From an uncultured Pseudomonadota bacterium (GTDB taxonomy: Bacteria; Pseudomonadota; Gammaproteobacteria; Burkholderiales; JALYOK01), in contig CADEHE010000001.1 in the NCBI GenBank assembly GCA_902826775.1, positions 124,001 to 188,000 of the forward strand: DNA of 64,000 nucleotides, read 5' to 3'. The translations under genes were made by a program, and so were the position numbers. This document shows, in pieces, positions 42,971 through 55,337 of the stretch. Every line of letters starts with the position of its first letter. The stretch's first letter is position 1. The notes under the pieces are model-generated. The model was given only the letters and a program-made list of their open reading frames with translations, had not been told where the DNA came from and searched no databases.

Positions 42971-44518
42971 ATGGCCTCCGAACAACAGCAACAAAGCACC
43001 AGTGCGCGAGCTCATCCGGAGCACGGTGCGGCAGTCGCCTTCTCCGCTTTTCTGGGTCACACACCCGCTTGGTACAAATGGACCGTGCTCGCCTTTTTGG
43101 TGAGCAACCCTGTGGTGCTCGCCCTTTTCGGCCCGGTGCCTGCCAGTTGGCTTCTGCTTCTCGAGTTCATTTTTACCCTCGCCCTTGCGCTTAAGTGTTA
43201 CCCGCTTATGCCGGGCGGCTTGCTCGCCCTGGAGGCGTTGCTCTTAGGGTTGGCCACCTCAGCGCAGGTTTACGAGGAGGTCAAAGCCGGCTTACCGGTC
43301 ATCCTGCTAGTCATCTTCATGGTTGCGGGCGTGCACTTTCTGCGCGACTTCTTGTTCTTGATCGTCAGTCGTGTCCTCCTCGGCATCTCCTCGCGCATGC
43401 TGCTCGCCTTGATGCTATCGGTCACGATGGCATTCTTGTCCGCATTCTTGGACGCGCTGACTTTGCTCGCGGTGCTGATCACGACCATGGGCGGGTTCTA
43501 CGAAGCCTATCACCGCAGCGCTTCTGGTCGCGGCAGCATGGCGGCTCACGATATTCATGACGACGACGCCGTGCAGGCCGCGCACCGTCTCGAACTGGAG
43601 CAATTTCGGGCGTTTCTGCGCTCGATGGTAATGCATGCCGCGGTCGGCACCACGCTCGGCGGCATCTGGACACTAGTCGGCGAGCCACAGAACCTCGTTA
43701 TCGGCGCCAGCGCCGGCTGGGGCTTCGCCGAATACGCGCGTCAGGTGTCCCCGGTAACGCTACCGGTCCTGATCGTGGGTTTAGGTACATGCCTCGTGCT
43801 CGAGCGCTCCGGCTGGTTTGGCTACGGCCACGCGCTACCGGTCGGCGTGCGGCGCACGTTGGAAGCACAACAACGCGAGATTGCCAGCCGGCGTAACCCA
43901 CGCGAGCGGCTGCAGATCGCAGCGCAAGCACTTGCCGCCCTTGCTTTGGTTGCAGCTTTAGCACTGCACTTAGCTGAGATCGGATTGATCGGGCTCGCAC
44001 TATTGGTCGTTGCTGCCGCCATGAACGGCGTCAACGACGAGCATCGCGTCGCACGCGCCTTCCACGAAGGCATGCCGTTCGCGTCGCTGTTGGTCGTGTT
44101 CTTCGCCATCGTTGCCGTTATCCATGCCCAGCACCTGTTTCAACCCGTGGTCGAGTGGGTACTGTCATTGAGCGGGCAAGCACAGGCCCTTATGCTCTAC
44201 ATCACCAACGGCATCCTTTCGGCGGTGAGTGATAACGTGTTCGTCGCCACCATCTACGCCAGCCAGTTCAAGGAAGCCTTCGACGCCGGGCTAATCACGC
44301 GCGAAGCGTTCGATGTGCACTCGGTGGCCATAGCCATCGGCACCAATGTTCCGAGCATGGCTACGCCGAACGGCCAAGCGGCGTTCCTGTTTCTGCTCAC
44401 ATCGACGCTCGCCATCGTGCTACGGCTTTCTTACTTGCGCATGGTTTGGATGGCACTGCCCTATGTCGTCACGACCAGCTTGACCGGCTACGTGGCGATT
44501 GCGGCGTTGGCGCAGTAG
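42971..44518 (+). CDS. nhaB: Na+/H+ antiporter NhaB
   Basis: 515 aa from the ATG at 42971 (the upstream extension is not conserved). Family start FLGHTPAWYKWTVLAFLVSNP, then DFLFLIVSRVLLGISSRMLLALMLS and SAFLDALTLLAVLITTM, with the conserved aspartate, TLGGIWTLVGEPQNLVIG and SDNVFVATIYASQFK. About 12 membrane helices. It exchanges Na+ for protons and supports pH and salt tolerance. Confidence 0.92.
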   Translation: MASEQQQQSTSARAHPEHGAAVAFSAFLGHTPAWYKWTVLAFLVSNPVVLALFGPVPASWLLLLEFIFTLALALKCYPLMPGGLLALEALLLGLATSAQVYEEVKAGLPVILLVIFMVAGVHFLRDFLFLIVSRVLLGISSRMLLALMLSVTMAFLSAFLDALTLLAVLITTMGGFYEAYHRSASGRGSMAAHDIHDDDAVQAAHRLELEQFRAFLRSMVMHAAVGTTLGGIWTLVGEPQNLVIGASAGWGFAEYARQVSPVTLPVLIVGLGTCLVLERSGWFGYGHALPVGVRRTLEAQQREIASRRNPRERLQIAAQALAALALVAALALHLAEIGLIGLALLVVAAAMNGVNDEHRVARAFHEGMPFASLLVVFFAIVAVIHAQHLFQPVVEWVLSLSGQAQALMLYITNGILSAVSDNVFVATIYASQFKEAFDAGLITREAFDVHSVAIAIGTNVPSMATPNGQAAFLFLLTSTLAIVLRLSYLRMVWMALPYVVTTSLTGYVAIAALAQ

Positions 44519-44813
44519 CCCCCGCGAAAGCTCCGCCTTATCCCCCATCGCTTGCACTAGCGCCACGGAAATGTTCACTGGCATACCCCGTGCTATTGGA
44601 TTAGTTCGCTGCAAGATCGGATACCCTGGCATCGATTAGCCTCTAGAGCCGGTTGCATTGAGGCTAGTGAACGATCTAGCGCCAAGCGAGCTTCTTGTGC
44701 GCTTGATCAGGTCAATATCTGTTCTATTTGGCTTAGCCGCTCAAGCGGGTACCATTAGCGATCACAACAGCACAAAGCACGCCATTTCTCGCGTGCGCAA
44801 GGCCGGTTTTCAA

Positions 44814-46079
44814 TTGACTGCTCCTACGCCTATCGATTCCAGCGCGACCTTACGTTTAGCGCGCGCCACGCCGCGCTGGCAATTGGTCGCCATTCTCGCC
44901 GGCCTCGCGATGTTGGGGCCGTTCGCGATCGATACCTACATGCCCTCGTTTCGCGCTATCGGCGCGAGCTTGAACGCGACAGCGCTGCAAGTGCAGCAAA
45001 CGTTGAGCGCCTACCTGCTAGCGTTTGCCTTCATGCTACTGTTCCATGGCGCACTGTCGGACGCATTTGGACGGCGCTCGATCATCCTTTGGTCGCTCAT
45101 CGCGTTTCTGATCGGCTCGATCGGCTGCGCGCTGTCCTTCAATATCGAAACGCTCTGGCTGTTTCGCGCCGTGCAGGGCGGCGCGGCGGGCGCCGGCATG
45201 GTGGTGGGCCGCGCGATGGTGCGCGATTTGTTTCACGGACACGACGCGCAGCGGATTATGTCCTACATCACGCTGGTGTTTGGGCTGGCGCCGGCGATCG
45301 CGCCGATCATCGGCGGCTGGCTGCAGGTCGGCTTGGGCTGGCATTCTATTTTTGTGTTTCTCTCGTTGATCACCGTGGCGTTGTTTTGGCTTACTTGGTC
45401 AAAACTGCCGGAATCCCTGCCTACCAGTCAGCGCACCCAGTTTCATCCTATCGTGCTGCTGCGCAGCTACCGCAGCGTGTTCACCAATGCGCATTTTCTG
45501 TTGCTGGCGGGTGCGGTCGGCTTCAATTTCGCGGCGTTTTTTCTGTACATCGCCGCGGCGCCTGTGTTCATCATGGATTTGCTCGGTTTGGGCGAGCATC
45601 AATTTGCTTGGCTCTTTATACCGGGCATCGTCGGCATTATGAGCGGTGCCTACATTTCGGGCCGCGTTGCCGGAAGATTGACGCCAGAGCGCAGCATCCG
45701 CTTGGGCTACCTCATCCTCGGCGCGGCGGCTGGCCTCAACTTGCTGTATAACTTGCTGCTGCCGCTGCGGCTGCCTTGGGCGGTTGTCTTTATCGGCCTC
45801 TACACAGTGGGAATGTCGATCGCCATGCCAAGCATTTCGATTTTGATTCTGGATATGTTTCCGCGCACCCGCGGCATGGCTGCCTCGCTGCAAGCGTTTT
45901 TGTCCAGCATGCTTAACGCGGGTGTGTCAGGTCTGCTCGCGCCTGCTCTATCGCATTCGCGCCAAGCGCTCGCGCTTGGCATGATGTCGCTGTTGACCGT
46001 GGGGTTCATCTGTTGGTCGGGCTACCAAAGCTTGCGCGCTGCGTCATTGACGGAAAAGGCGAATAGCGGCAACAGATGA
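44814..46079 (+). CDS. Bcr/CflA family drug efflux MFS transporter
   Basis: About 421 aa with twelve helices. GPFAIDTYMPSFRAIGASL in the first helix, ALSDAFGRRSIILWSL (motif A) and AVQGGAAGAGMVVGRAMVRDLF are diagnostic of the Bcr/CflA group. The start is uncertain: the frame is open to a TTG at 44658, but the TTG at 44814 gives the normal 20-residue lead into helix 1. The stop overlaps the next start by ATGA (46076-46079). Confidence 0.88.
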   Translation: MTAPTPIDSSATLRLARATPRWQLVAILAGLAMLGPFAIDTYMPSFRAIGASLNATALQVQQTLSAYLLAFAFMLLFHGALSDAFGRRSIILWSLIAFLIGSIGCALSFNIETLWLFRAVQGGAAGAGMVVGRAMVRDLFHGHDAQRIMSYITLVFGLAPAIAPIIGGWLQVGLGWHSIFVFLSLITVALFWLTWSKLPESLPTSQRTQFHPIVLLRSYRSVFTNAHFLLLAGAVGFNFAAFFLYIAAAPVFIMDLLGLGEHQFAWLFIPGIVGIMSGAYISGRVAGRLTPERSIRLGYLILGAAAGLNLLYNLLLPLRLPWAVVFIGLYTVGMSIAMPSISILILDMFPRTRGMAASLQAFLSSMLNAGVSGLLAPALSHSRQALALGMMSLLTVGFICWSGYQSLRAASLTEKANSGNR

Positions 46080-47110
46080 GCGCTCACTCTGCCCACAGCG
46101 GCTGGCATGAAGAACAGCGCAGTGCGTTCTTGTACCGCGTGTTGGCGGGCCAAGAAACCGACCCGACGCGCAAGCAGCTGTTCGGCCGTCTGGCGGAAGA
46201 AGCACTGGAACAAGCGGGCATGTGGGCACGCGGCGAATCGGCCGCTGCCTCTTGGCGTTTTACTCCCGACGCGCGCACGCGATTGGTCGCCGCTTTGGTG
46301 CGCCGCTTCGGCATTCGCGCGATGCGCCCGGCGCTCGCTGCGATGAAAGTGCGCGGCATGTCGGTGTACTCGCACAGTGGCGACGGCATCCATCCCATGC
46401 CGCAGTCCGTCGAGGATATCGGCAAGCGGCATAAATCGGTCCAGGGCGGCAATCTGCGCGCAGCGATTTTCGGTGTCAATGACGGCCTCGTCTCCAACGC
46501 CAGCTTGATTATGGGCATTGCCGGCGCCAACGCGGAGCAGCACACCCTGCTTCTCGCGGGGGTTGCGGGCTTGGTTGCCGGCGCCTTTTCCATGGCTTCG
46601 GGCGAGTACGTTTCGGTGCGCTCGCAGCGCGAATTGTTCGAATATCAGATTGGTTTGGAGCGCGACGAGCTGGAGAAATATCCGGACGAAGAAGCCGCTG
46701 AGCTTGCGCTGATTTATGCCGCGCGCGGCGTGCCGCTTGCCGAGGCGAAACGCTTTTCCGACAGCTTGATCGCCCAGCCCCAGCACGCGCTCGACACCCT
46801 AGCGCGCGAAGAACTCGGTCTCAATCCGGATGAACTCGGCTCGCCTTGGGGGGCGGCAGTGTCGTCATTCACCGCCTTCGCGATCGGCGCGGCGATCCCG
46901 TTGCTGCCGTTCCTGCTCGCGCAAGGCAAAACGGCGCTCGCCGTTTCGATTGCCGCTTCCGCGATTACTTTGCTCGGAGTCGGTGCGGCACTGAGCCTGT
47001 TTACCGGGCGCGGCGCAGTGCGCAGCGGGCTACGCATGTTAGCCATCGGCCTGGCGGCGGGCGCGCTGACGTACTTGATCGGCAAAATCGTCGGCGTCAG
47101 TCTGGCGTGA
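46076..47110 (+). CDS. VIT1/CCC1 family transporter with ferritin-like N-terminal domain
   Basis: 344 aa. Residues about 1-110 form a helical ferritin/rubrerythrin-like domain (QRSAFLYRVLAGQETDPTRK); residues about 125-344 hold the VIT1 domain with NLRAAIFGVNDGLVSNASLI, MASGEYVSVRSQRELFE, the metal-rich cytoplasmic E-rich helices (ERDELEKYPDEEAAEL) and five membrane helices. Family members move Fe2+ or Mn2+ out of the cytosol or into stores. Its start overlaps the stop of the Bcr/CflA gene. Confidence 0.9.
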   Translation: MSAHSAHSGWHEEQRSAFLYRVLAGQETDPTRKQLFGRLAEEALEQAGMWARGESAAASWRFTPDARTRLVAALVRRFGIRAMRPALAAMKVRGMSVYSHSGDGIHPMPQSVEDIGKRHKSVQGGNLRAAIFGVNDGLVSNASLIMGIAGANAEQHTLLLAGVAGLVAGAFSMASGEYVSVRSQRELFEYQIGLERDELEKYPDEEAAELALIYAARGVPLAEAKRFSDSLIAQPQHALDTLAREELGLNPDELGSPWGAAVSSFTAFAIGAAIPLLPFLLAQGKTALAVSIAASAITLLGVGAALSLFTGRGAVRSGLRMLAIGLAAGALTYLIGKIVGVSLA

Positions 47111-47241
47111 CTTCGCTGCTAAAATAGCGCGTTGCGCCAAAGGTTCTCTACATCTGCCGCTCTAGAACATCGCACCGCGCCAGCGCCTACCGCAAGACGC
47201 GCCGGGCCGGCTAATTTTAATCAAAGGATTAAGGCCACATC

Positions 47242-48249
47242 GTGGATTCACGCACGCAACTGCTTAAACACGTTCTCTCGCAGCGCATTATGGTGCTGGA
47301 CGGCGCAATGGGTACCATGATTCAAGCCTATAAGCTCGGGGAGAAAGACTATCGCGGCGCCCGCTTTGCTGATTTCGCGCATGACGTCAAAGGCAACAAC
47401 GACCTGCTCACTTTGACGCAACCGCACCTCATTCGGGAAATCCACGCCAAGTATCTGAAAGCCGGCGCCGACATTATTGAGACCAACACGTTCAACTCGA
47501 CTTCGATCTCCATGGCCGACTATTCCATGGAGCACTTGGCACGCGAGCTGAATTTCGCCGCCGCTAAGCTGGCGCGCGGGGTGGCCGACGAATACACGGA
47601 GAAAACGCCGGAGAAACCACGCTTCGTCGCCGGGGTGCTCGGGCCAACTAACCGGACGGCGTCGATCGCGCCGAACGTGAACGACCCGGGCTTTCGCAAC
47701 ATCACGTTCGACCAACTCGTCGCGGCGTACACCGAAGCCGTCGATGGCTTGGTGACGGGCGGGGCGGATCTCCTGATGATCGAGACGATCTTCGACACGC
47801 TCAACGCCAAGGCAGCGATTTTTGCCGTCGAAAGTTATTTCGATGCGCACAACCTGCGTCTACCGCTGATGATCTCCGGCACGATCACCGACCAATCCGG
47901 CCGCACGCTGTCCGGCCAAACCGGCGAAGCTTTTTGGAACTCAGTACGTCATGCGCGCCCACTGTCGATCGGCCTAAATTGCGCGCTCGGGGCGCAACAA
48001 CTCCGGCCTTATGTGGAAGAACTCGCCCACGTCGCCGACACGTATGTATCGGCGCATCCAAACGCGGGTTTGCCAAACGCCATGGGCGAGTACGACGAAA
48101 CGCCGGAGCAGACGGCAAGTTTTATCCGCGATTGGGCCAAGCAGGGGTGGATCAATCTGACCGGCGGTTGCTGCGGCACGACGCCGGTGCATATTGCGGC
48201 GATTGCTCAGGCGGTGGCAGGGCTGCCACCACGGCGGTTGGCTGCATGA
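47242..48249 (+). CDS. metH: Methionine synthase, homocysteine-binding part
   Basis: 335 aa: only the N-terminal Hcy-binding barrel of MetH. It contains [32 protein letters not shown] (first zinc cysteine) and [12 protein letters not shown] (second and third zinc cysteines). The remaining domains are encoded 96 bp downstream as a separate gene, the split arrangement familiar from betaproteobacteria. It activates homocysteine for methylation by methylcobalamin bound to the partner. Ribosome binding site AAAGGATTAAGG. Confidence 0.95.
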   Translation: MDSRTQLLKHVLSQRIMVLDGAMGTMIQAYKLGEKDYRGARFADFAHDVKGNNDLLTLTQPHLIREIHAKYLKAGADIIETNTFNSTSISMADYSMEHLARELNFAAAKLARGVADEYTEKTPEKPRFVAGVLGPTNRTASIAPNVNDPGFRNITFDQLVAAYTEAVDGLVTGGADLLMIETIFDTLNAKAAIFAVESYFDAHNLRLPLMISGTITDQSGRTLSGQTGEAFWNSVRHARPLSIGLNCALGAQQLRPYVEELAHVADTYVSAHPNAGLPNAMGEYDETPEQTASFIRDWAKQGWINLTGGCCGTTPVHIAAIAQAVAGLPPRRLAA

Positions 48250-48276
48250 CGCGGTGAAAGACACCCCCACCCCAAC

Positions 48277-48298
48277 CCTTCCCCTTCGAGGGGGAAGG
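48277..48298. repeat. Hairpin between the two metH genes
   Basis: Stem CCTTCCCC/GGGGAAGG around a TTCGAG loop. The C-rich flanks (CACCCCCACCCCAACCCTT) plus this hairpin are of a common intergenic repeat form in proteobacteria. It could reduce or time expression of the downstream half, but no T tract follows. Confidence 0.6.
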
Positions 48299-48345
48299 AA
48301 CTGGTCATCGCCTTCGCTCATGCACGCCTTCGCTCCTCACCTTAA

Positions 48346-51048
<2,703 letters not shown>

Positions 51049-51357
51049 GAACCTTGTTCGCCCGTAGCGATCGAAACGGTAACGTGGCTGCTATTCCCGT
51101 GCGGCAACACTGTATACTGGCTATAGGAAATACTTATTGATAGCTTAGGTGGCTGTTTACCATGGTATATATATGGGAGTACGCTCTGATAGGGACGTCA
51201 TCCTGACGCCGGGCGAACCCGGCTACGGTTGCTGCACTGACGGATGCTTGCTACCGTTGCGCCTTTATTGATTCACATAACCACAACGCGTTGCACTGAG
51301 GCATAGGAAGAAGCGGGCCCCAGCCGGAAATCCCAGCTTCTATAACGAGGACAATCA
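51049..51357 (+). promoter_or_regulatory. 309-bp leader region of the methanol-oxidation locus
   Basis: AT-rich stretch at 51137-51174 (TTGATA, later TATATATAT) may hold a promoter, but spacing is not ideal. A GNRA-type hairpin GCCGGG-CGAA-CCCGGC lies at 51208-51223. The last 15 bp carry the ribosome binding site ACGAGGA before the beta-propeller gene. No gene seen. Lanthanide-dependent control acts on xox loci in known methylotrophs, but no specific operator can be named. Confidence 0.35.
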
Positions 51358-52434
51358 ATGAAATTTCGCCAAACTAGCTTCACTCTCACCGCACTAGCAA
51401 CTGCAATCACTTTGGCTTGGGCCGCGCCCGCAGGCGCCGAAGCCAGCAAACCGGTCGCTTATGTCAGCAGTCAAGACACCGGCGTCAGCATCATTTCCCT
51501 AGACACGCTTGAGCCTATCGGCATGGTGGAGACAGAAGCCAAAGGCCCGCGCGGCATCGGCGTCACCGCGGACGGCAAATACTTAGTCACAGCCAATCGC
51601 GGCGGCGCGGACGCGACCGTGTTCGACATTGCCGCCAACAAAGTCGTGAAGCACATCCCGATCGGCAAGAACCCGGAATTCGTGCGCGTCAAGGGCAACT
51701 ACGCCTTTGTGACGTTTGAACCGAGTTCAAAGGGCGGTCCCCCGCCTAAGCCGGGTTCGGCCGAAGCAAAAGAAGACGACGATGACGACGAACCAAAGGT
51801 GCCCGCCAAGATTGCCGTCGTCGATCTTAAGCAGCTCAAAGTCATCCGCAATATCACCAGCGGGCCCGAAACAGAAGGCATCGAGTTCACCCCTGACGGT
51901 AAGCGCATGCTCGTCACCAACGAAGCCGATAACACGGTTACGGTGCACAGCATAAGAACCGGCAAACGGCTTAAAACGATCGACACGCACAAGCACGGCG
52001 ATCGCCCACGCGGCGTGAAGGTATCGCCGGACGGCTCCACCTACGTCGTCACGCTGGAATACGGCGACAAGGTCATGGTGCTCGACAAGGACTTCAATTT
52101 CGTGAAAACCTTCGCGACCGGCAAGACGCCGTATGGAATTTCCTTTGATCGCGCGGGCAAACGCCTATTCGTCGCTGCCTCCAAAGAGAAACAGTTGCAA
52201 GTGTTCGATGCTAAGTCGTTCGAACTCATCAAGGCTATCCCAACTGCCGAGCGCTGCTGGCACTTCACCTTTACGCCGGACGACAGCAAGATCCTGGTGG
52301 CATGTGGCCGCTCAGACAATGTACTGATATTCGACGCGACCACCTACGAGAAAATAAAGGAGTTGCCGGTCAAAGGCATGCCTTGGGGTGTGATCTCCTC
52401 ACCCAAGGCAATGGGAAGCTTGGACCAACCCTAA
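51358..52434 (+). CDS. PQQ-associated YVTN beta-propeller protein
   Basis: 358 aa: signal peptide (cleaved after AGA, about 29) and a seven-bladed propeller of YVTN type, with repeats such as VTADGKYLVTANRGGADATV, FTPDGKRMLVTNEADNTV and VSPDGSTYVVTLEYGDKV. An acidic insert (EAKEDDDDDEPK, about 135-146) lies between blades. The type matches the beta-propeller protein linked to PQQ-dependent catabolism. Periplasmic; it precedes xoxF by 241 bp with a separate promoter between. Role perhaps scaffold or cofactor/metal handling. Confidence 0.88.
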   Translation: MKFRQTSFTLTALATAITLAWAAPAGAEASKPVAYVSSQDTGVSIISLDTLEPIGMVETEAKGPRGIGVTADGKYLVTANRGGADATVFDIAANKVVKHIPIGKNPEFVRVKGNYAFVTFEPSSKGGPPPKPGSAEAKEDDDDDEPKVPAKIAVVDLKQLKVIRNITSGPETEGIEFTPDGKRMLVTNEADNTVTVHSIRTGKRLKTIDTHKHGDRPRGVKVSPDGSTYVVTLEYGDKVMVLDKDFNFVKTFATGKTPYGISFDRAGKRLFVAASKEKQLQVFDAKSFELIKAIPTAERCWHFTFTPDDSKILVACGRSDNVLIFDATTYEKIKELPVKGMPWGVISSPKAMGSLDQP

Positions 52435-52522
52435 AGTCGCCTCTGTTGCAGCGAAGCCCGGTGCGCTGCATGGCGCCGGCTCGCGAGAGAAGTCCCCTCA
52501 ATTCTGCAAAATGTTGCAAATC

Positions 52523-52551
52523 TTGACCGACTATGCATTAGCCGGTAAAAA
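52523..52551 (+). promoter_or_regulatory. Candidate xoxF promoter
   Basis: TTGACC (52523-52528; 5 of 6 to the -35 consensus) and TAAAAA (52546-52551; 4 of 6 to the -10) with a 17-bp spacer. The transcript would have a 5' leader of about 120 nt before the AGGAGG ribosome binding site and ATG at 52676. Confidence 0.45.
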
Positions 52552-52675
52552 CTCCCGCAGGAGCGAGGAATAAGTCCCGATTGGGTAGGGTCGGGGTCGC
52601 TTTGGGCTGCGCCCTTAAGCAGCTCGGTTCAGTAGTTGTCCTAAACCCAAAGCTCAAATGAAATAGGAGGATGGT

Positions 52676-54481
52676 ATGGTTCTCAACAAGCAGTTGAAGG
52701 CACTGCCGTTGGCCCTCGCACTCGCCGCTCCCGGCGCCGTGTTGGCCAATGCCGACCTGGAAGCGGCAATAGCCAACCCGGGCAACTGGGCTGCTCAAGC
52801 CGGTGACATGTTCAACCAACGCTACAGCAAACTGACGCAGATTAATAACAAGAACGTCGGCAAGATGAAGGTGGCATGGACATTCTCCACCGGCGTTTTG
52901 CGCGGCCACGAAGGCTCGCCGCTGGTCGTCGGCAACATGATGTACATCCACTCGGCTTTCCCGAACAAGGTGTTCGCGGTCGATCTCGACCAAGAGCAAA
53001 AAATTGTTTGGAAGTACGAGCCGAAGCAAGATCCCGCGGTCATCCCGCAGATGTGCTGCGACACCGTCAACCGCGGTTTGGCTTATGCAGAAGGCAAAAT
53101 ATTTCTGCAGCAGGCCGACTCGAACTTGGTTGCATTCGACGCCAAAACTGGCAAAGTGATCTGGTCCGTCAAAAACGGCGACCCCAAGCTCGGCATGGTC
53201 AACACTAATGCGCCGCACGTATTCAAAGACAAGGTGGTCACCGGTATCTCTGGTGGCGAGTGGGGGGTCCAGGGCTTTATCGCGGCCTACGACATCAACA
53301 CCGGCAAACTGGCATGGAAAGGCATGTCGGTTGGGCCAGACGATCAGCTGTTGATGGATCCCGAGAAATCGATGACCTGGACCGACGGCAAGATGGCGCC
53401 GGTCGGCAAAGACTCTTCCCTGAAAACCTGGAAAGGCGACATGTGGAAGATCGGCGGCGGCACGACGTGGGGCTGGTATTCCTACGACAAAGCGCTGAAC
53501 GCACTGTTCTACGGCAGCGGCAACCCCGGCACCTGGAATCCGTCGCAGCGCCCCGGCGACAACAAGTGGTCGATGTCGATCTGGTCGCGTGACGTCGATA
53601 CCGGCAAGGTCAACTGGGTCTACCAAATGACGCCGTTCGATGAGTGGGATTTCGACGGCGTAAACGAAATGATCCTGGCGGATTTCCCGGTCAAGGGCAA
53701 GATGACCAAGGCGCTGGTGCACTTCGATCGCAACGGCTTTGCCTACACCATGGATCGTGTTACAGGCGCGCTGCTGGTCGCCGAGAAGTATGACCCGGCG
53801 GTGAACTGGGCCACGCACGTCGACATGAAGACCGGCCGTCCGCAAGTGGTATCGAAGTACTCCACCGCGCAAAACGGTCCGGACGTCAACAGCAAAGGCA
53901 TCTGCCCGGCGGCGTTGGGCACGAAAGACCAGCAACCTGCTGCGTACAACCCGAAGAACAAAATGTTCTACGTGCCGACCAACCACGTCTGCATGGACTA
54001 CGAACCGTTCAAGGTTGAGTACACCGCAGGCCAGCCGTACGTAGGCGCGACGCTGTCGATGTTCCCGGCGCCGAACAGCCACGGCGGCATGGGCAACTTC
54101 ATCATGTGGGATGCCGGTACCGGCAAGATCAAGCAATCCAAAGCCGAGAAATTCTCGGTGTGGTCGGGTGTGCTGACTACTGCCGGCAACATCGCTTGCT
54201 ACGGCACGCTGGAAGGCTACTTGAAGTGCGTTGATGCGAATAACATCAACAAAGAGCTGTACAAGTTCAAGACCCCCTCCGGCATTATCGGCAACGTGTT
54301 CACCTACACGCACAAAGGCAAGCAATACATCGGCGTCTACTCGGGCATCGGCGGCTGGGCCGGCATCGGCATGGCAGCGGGCCTCGAGAAAGACAGCGAC
54401 GGCCTCGGTGCAGTGGGTGGTTACAAAGATCTGAAGAACCACACAGATCTGGGTGGCAGCTTGACGATCTTCTCGCTGTAA
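52676..54481 (+). CDS. xoxF: Lanthanide-dependent PQQ methanol dehydrogenase XoxF
   Basis: 601 aa with a signal peptide (about 1-25) and an eight-bladed PQQ propeller. The vicinal disulfide Cys127-Cys128 (MCCDT) is present. Metal ligands visible: Glu195 (GGEWGV), Asn283 ([10 protein letters not shown]), catalytic Asp325 and the additional Asp327 in [10 protein letters not shown]. Asp at the last position is the mark of lanthanide enzymes; calcium MxaF has Ala there. Trp propeller-docking repeats run through the chain. It oxidises methanol (and often formaldehyde) in the periplasm. AGGAGG precedes the ATG; a strong terminator follows. Confidence 0.96.
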   Translation: MVLNKQLKALPLALALAAPGAVLANADLEAAIANPGNWAAQAGDMFNQRYSKLTQINNKNVGKMKVAWTFSTGVLRGHEGSPLVVGNMMYIHSAFPNKVFAVDLDQEQKIVWKYEPKQDPAVIPQMCCDTVNRGLAYAEGKIFLQQADSNLVAFDAKTGKVIWSVKNGDPKLGMVNTNAPHVFKDKVVTGISGGEWGVQGFIAAYDINTGKLAWKGMSVGPDDQLLMDPEKSMTWTDGKMAPVGKDSSLKTWKGDMWKIGGGTTWGWYSYDKALNALFYGSGNPGTWNPSQRPGDNKWSMSIWSRDVDTGKVNWVYQMTPFDEWDFDGVNEMILADFPVKGKMTKALVHFDRNGFAYTMDRVTGALLVAEKYDPAVNWATHVDMKTGRPQVVSKYSTAQNGPDVNSKGICPAALGTKDQQPAAYNPKNKMFYVPTNHVCMDYEPFKVEYTAGQPYVGATLSMFPAPNSHGGMGNFIMWDAGTGKIKQSKAEKFSVWSGVLTTAGNIACYGTLEGYLKCVDANNINKELYKFKTPSGIIGNVFTYTHKGKQYIGVYSGIGGWAGIGMAAGLEKDSDGLGAVGGYKDLKNHTDLGGSLTIFSL

Positions 54482-54520
54482 AAAGGTCAACGCGTCACTG
54501 AGCAATTCGTTGTAAAAAAT

Positions 54521-54556
54521 GGCATCCCGGCAGTCGCCGGGATGCCGTTTTCTTTT
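54521..54556 (+). terminator. Strong intrinsic terminator after xoxF
   Basis: Perfect 11-bp stem GGCATCCCGGC/GCCGGGATGCC with an AGTC loop (54521-54546), followed by GTTTTCTTTT. It begins 40 bp after the xoxF stop and before the cytochrome gene, so most transcripts would carry xoxF alone. Confidence 0.9.
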
Positions 54557-54615
54557 GAGAGGCGCCGCGCAAAAGCGGGCCCGAATAAGACAATTCTTCG
54601 AGGAGTTTGAGCCCT

Positions 54616-55245
54616 ATGAAACGCGTTACCGCTGATCGCACCAGCCGAGTCGGTCGCCTTTGCCTGCTAACCACCCTAGCCATGTTCGCCGTGGGGCCGC
54701 TAACTGTTACCGCCTCCGAGGATGCGAAAACGGCAACGCAGAAACAAAAGCGCAAGAGCAAACCTAAAGGCAAACCGCTCGCCCCTGCTGCTGCCACCGC
54801 GGGCGCTGCCGCTGCTGCGGCGACCCCAGCCGCCCCAGCAACCCCGGCGGCTCCGGCGGCTCCGGCAGAAGCGGCAAAACCCGCTGAACCTGCTGCTGCC
54901 GCAGAAGGTCAAAACATCGTCAAGACGGATCTGTACACGGTGGTCGACGGCGTGCGTGTCGATGAAAAGACGATGAATGGTTTTCGCGCGTGGCGCGGCG
55001 CGGCGTGCGATCGCTGTCACGGCGCAAACCAAGAAGGAATGGTCGGCCCATCGTTGTTGGAAAGTCTAAAGCGGCTGACGCGCGAGGAGTTCAAGACAAC
55101 GATCACCAACGGGCGCCTGGAGAAAGGCATGCCGAGCTTCAACACCAGCGAGCAGGTCATGAAGAACATCGACAATCTGTACAACTACCTCAAGGGGCGC
55201 TCCGACGGTGCGATTGCCAAAGCGAAAGTGCTGCCGCTGGATTAG
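54616..55245 (+). CDS. xoxG: c-type cytochrome (XoxG-like electron acceptor)
   Basis: 209 aa from the ATG at 54616 (GAGGAG upstream). Signal peptide, then a lysine-rich stretch (41-54) and a long alanine/proline linker (about 55-97), then one class I cytochrome c domain with CDRCH (131-135) and likely axial Met172 in EKGMPSF. Placed directly after xoxF, as XoxG is, it would take electrons from PQQ. The A/P linker is unusual and could tether the heme domain to the membrane if the signal peptide is not cleaved. Confidence 0.82.
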   Translation: MKRVTADRTSRVGRLCLLTTLAMFAVGPLTVTASEDAKTATQKQKRKSKPKGKPLAPAAATAGAAAAAATPAAPATPAAPAAPAEAAKPAEPAAAAEGQNIVKTDLYTVVDGVRVDEKTMNGFRAWRGAACDRCHGANQEGMVGPSLLESLKRLTREEFKTTITNGRLEKGMPSFNTSEQVMKNIDNLYNYLKGRSDGAIAKAKVLPLD

Positions 55246-55337
55246 GCTTGAGGCGCGCGAGCGCACGCATGCCGGAGACGGTCGAATCATGCGGGCTACC
55301 AAATACTCTAAGGAGCAAGGCCTGATAAGCCTCATTC

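Noticed and set aside
46022-46786. A 254-codon open frame antisense to the VIT1-type gene
   Set aside because: Shadow frame; no motif, and the VIT1 frame shows conserved domains and coupling to the upstream gene.
47111-47241. Possible SAH or cobalamin riboswitch before metH
   Set aside because: No conserved core sequence of either riboswitch class was found, and the spacer is only about 130 bp.
52676-54481. Calcium-type MxaF identity for the dehydrogenase
   Set aside because: The residue two after the catalytic Asp is Asp (DEWDFD) rather than Ala, and no mxaI or other mxa gene is adjacent.
52538-54505. A 655-codon open frame antisense to xoxF
   Set aside because: It mirrors xoxF, whose motifs, SD sequence and terminator are clear. 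Long antisense frames arise from GC-rich codon bias; the translation is rich in His/Arg/Val without family features.
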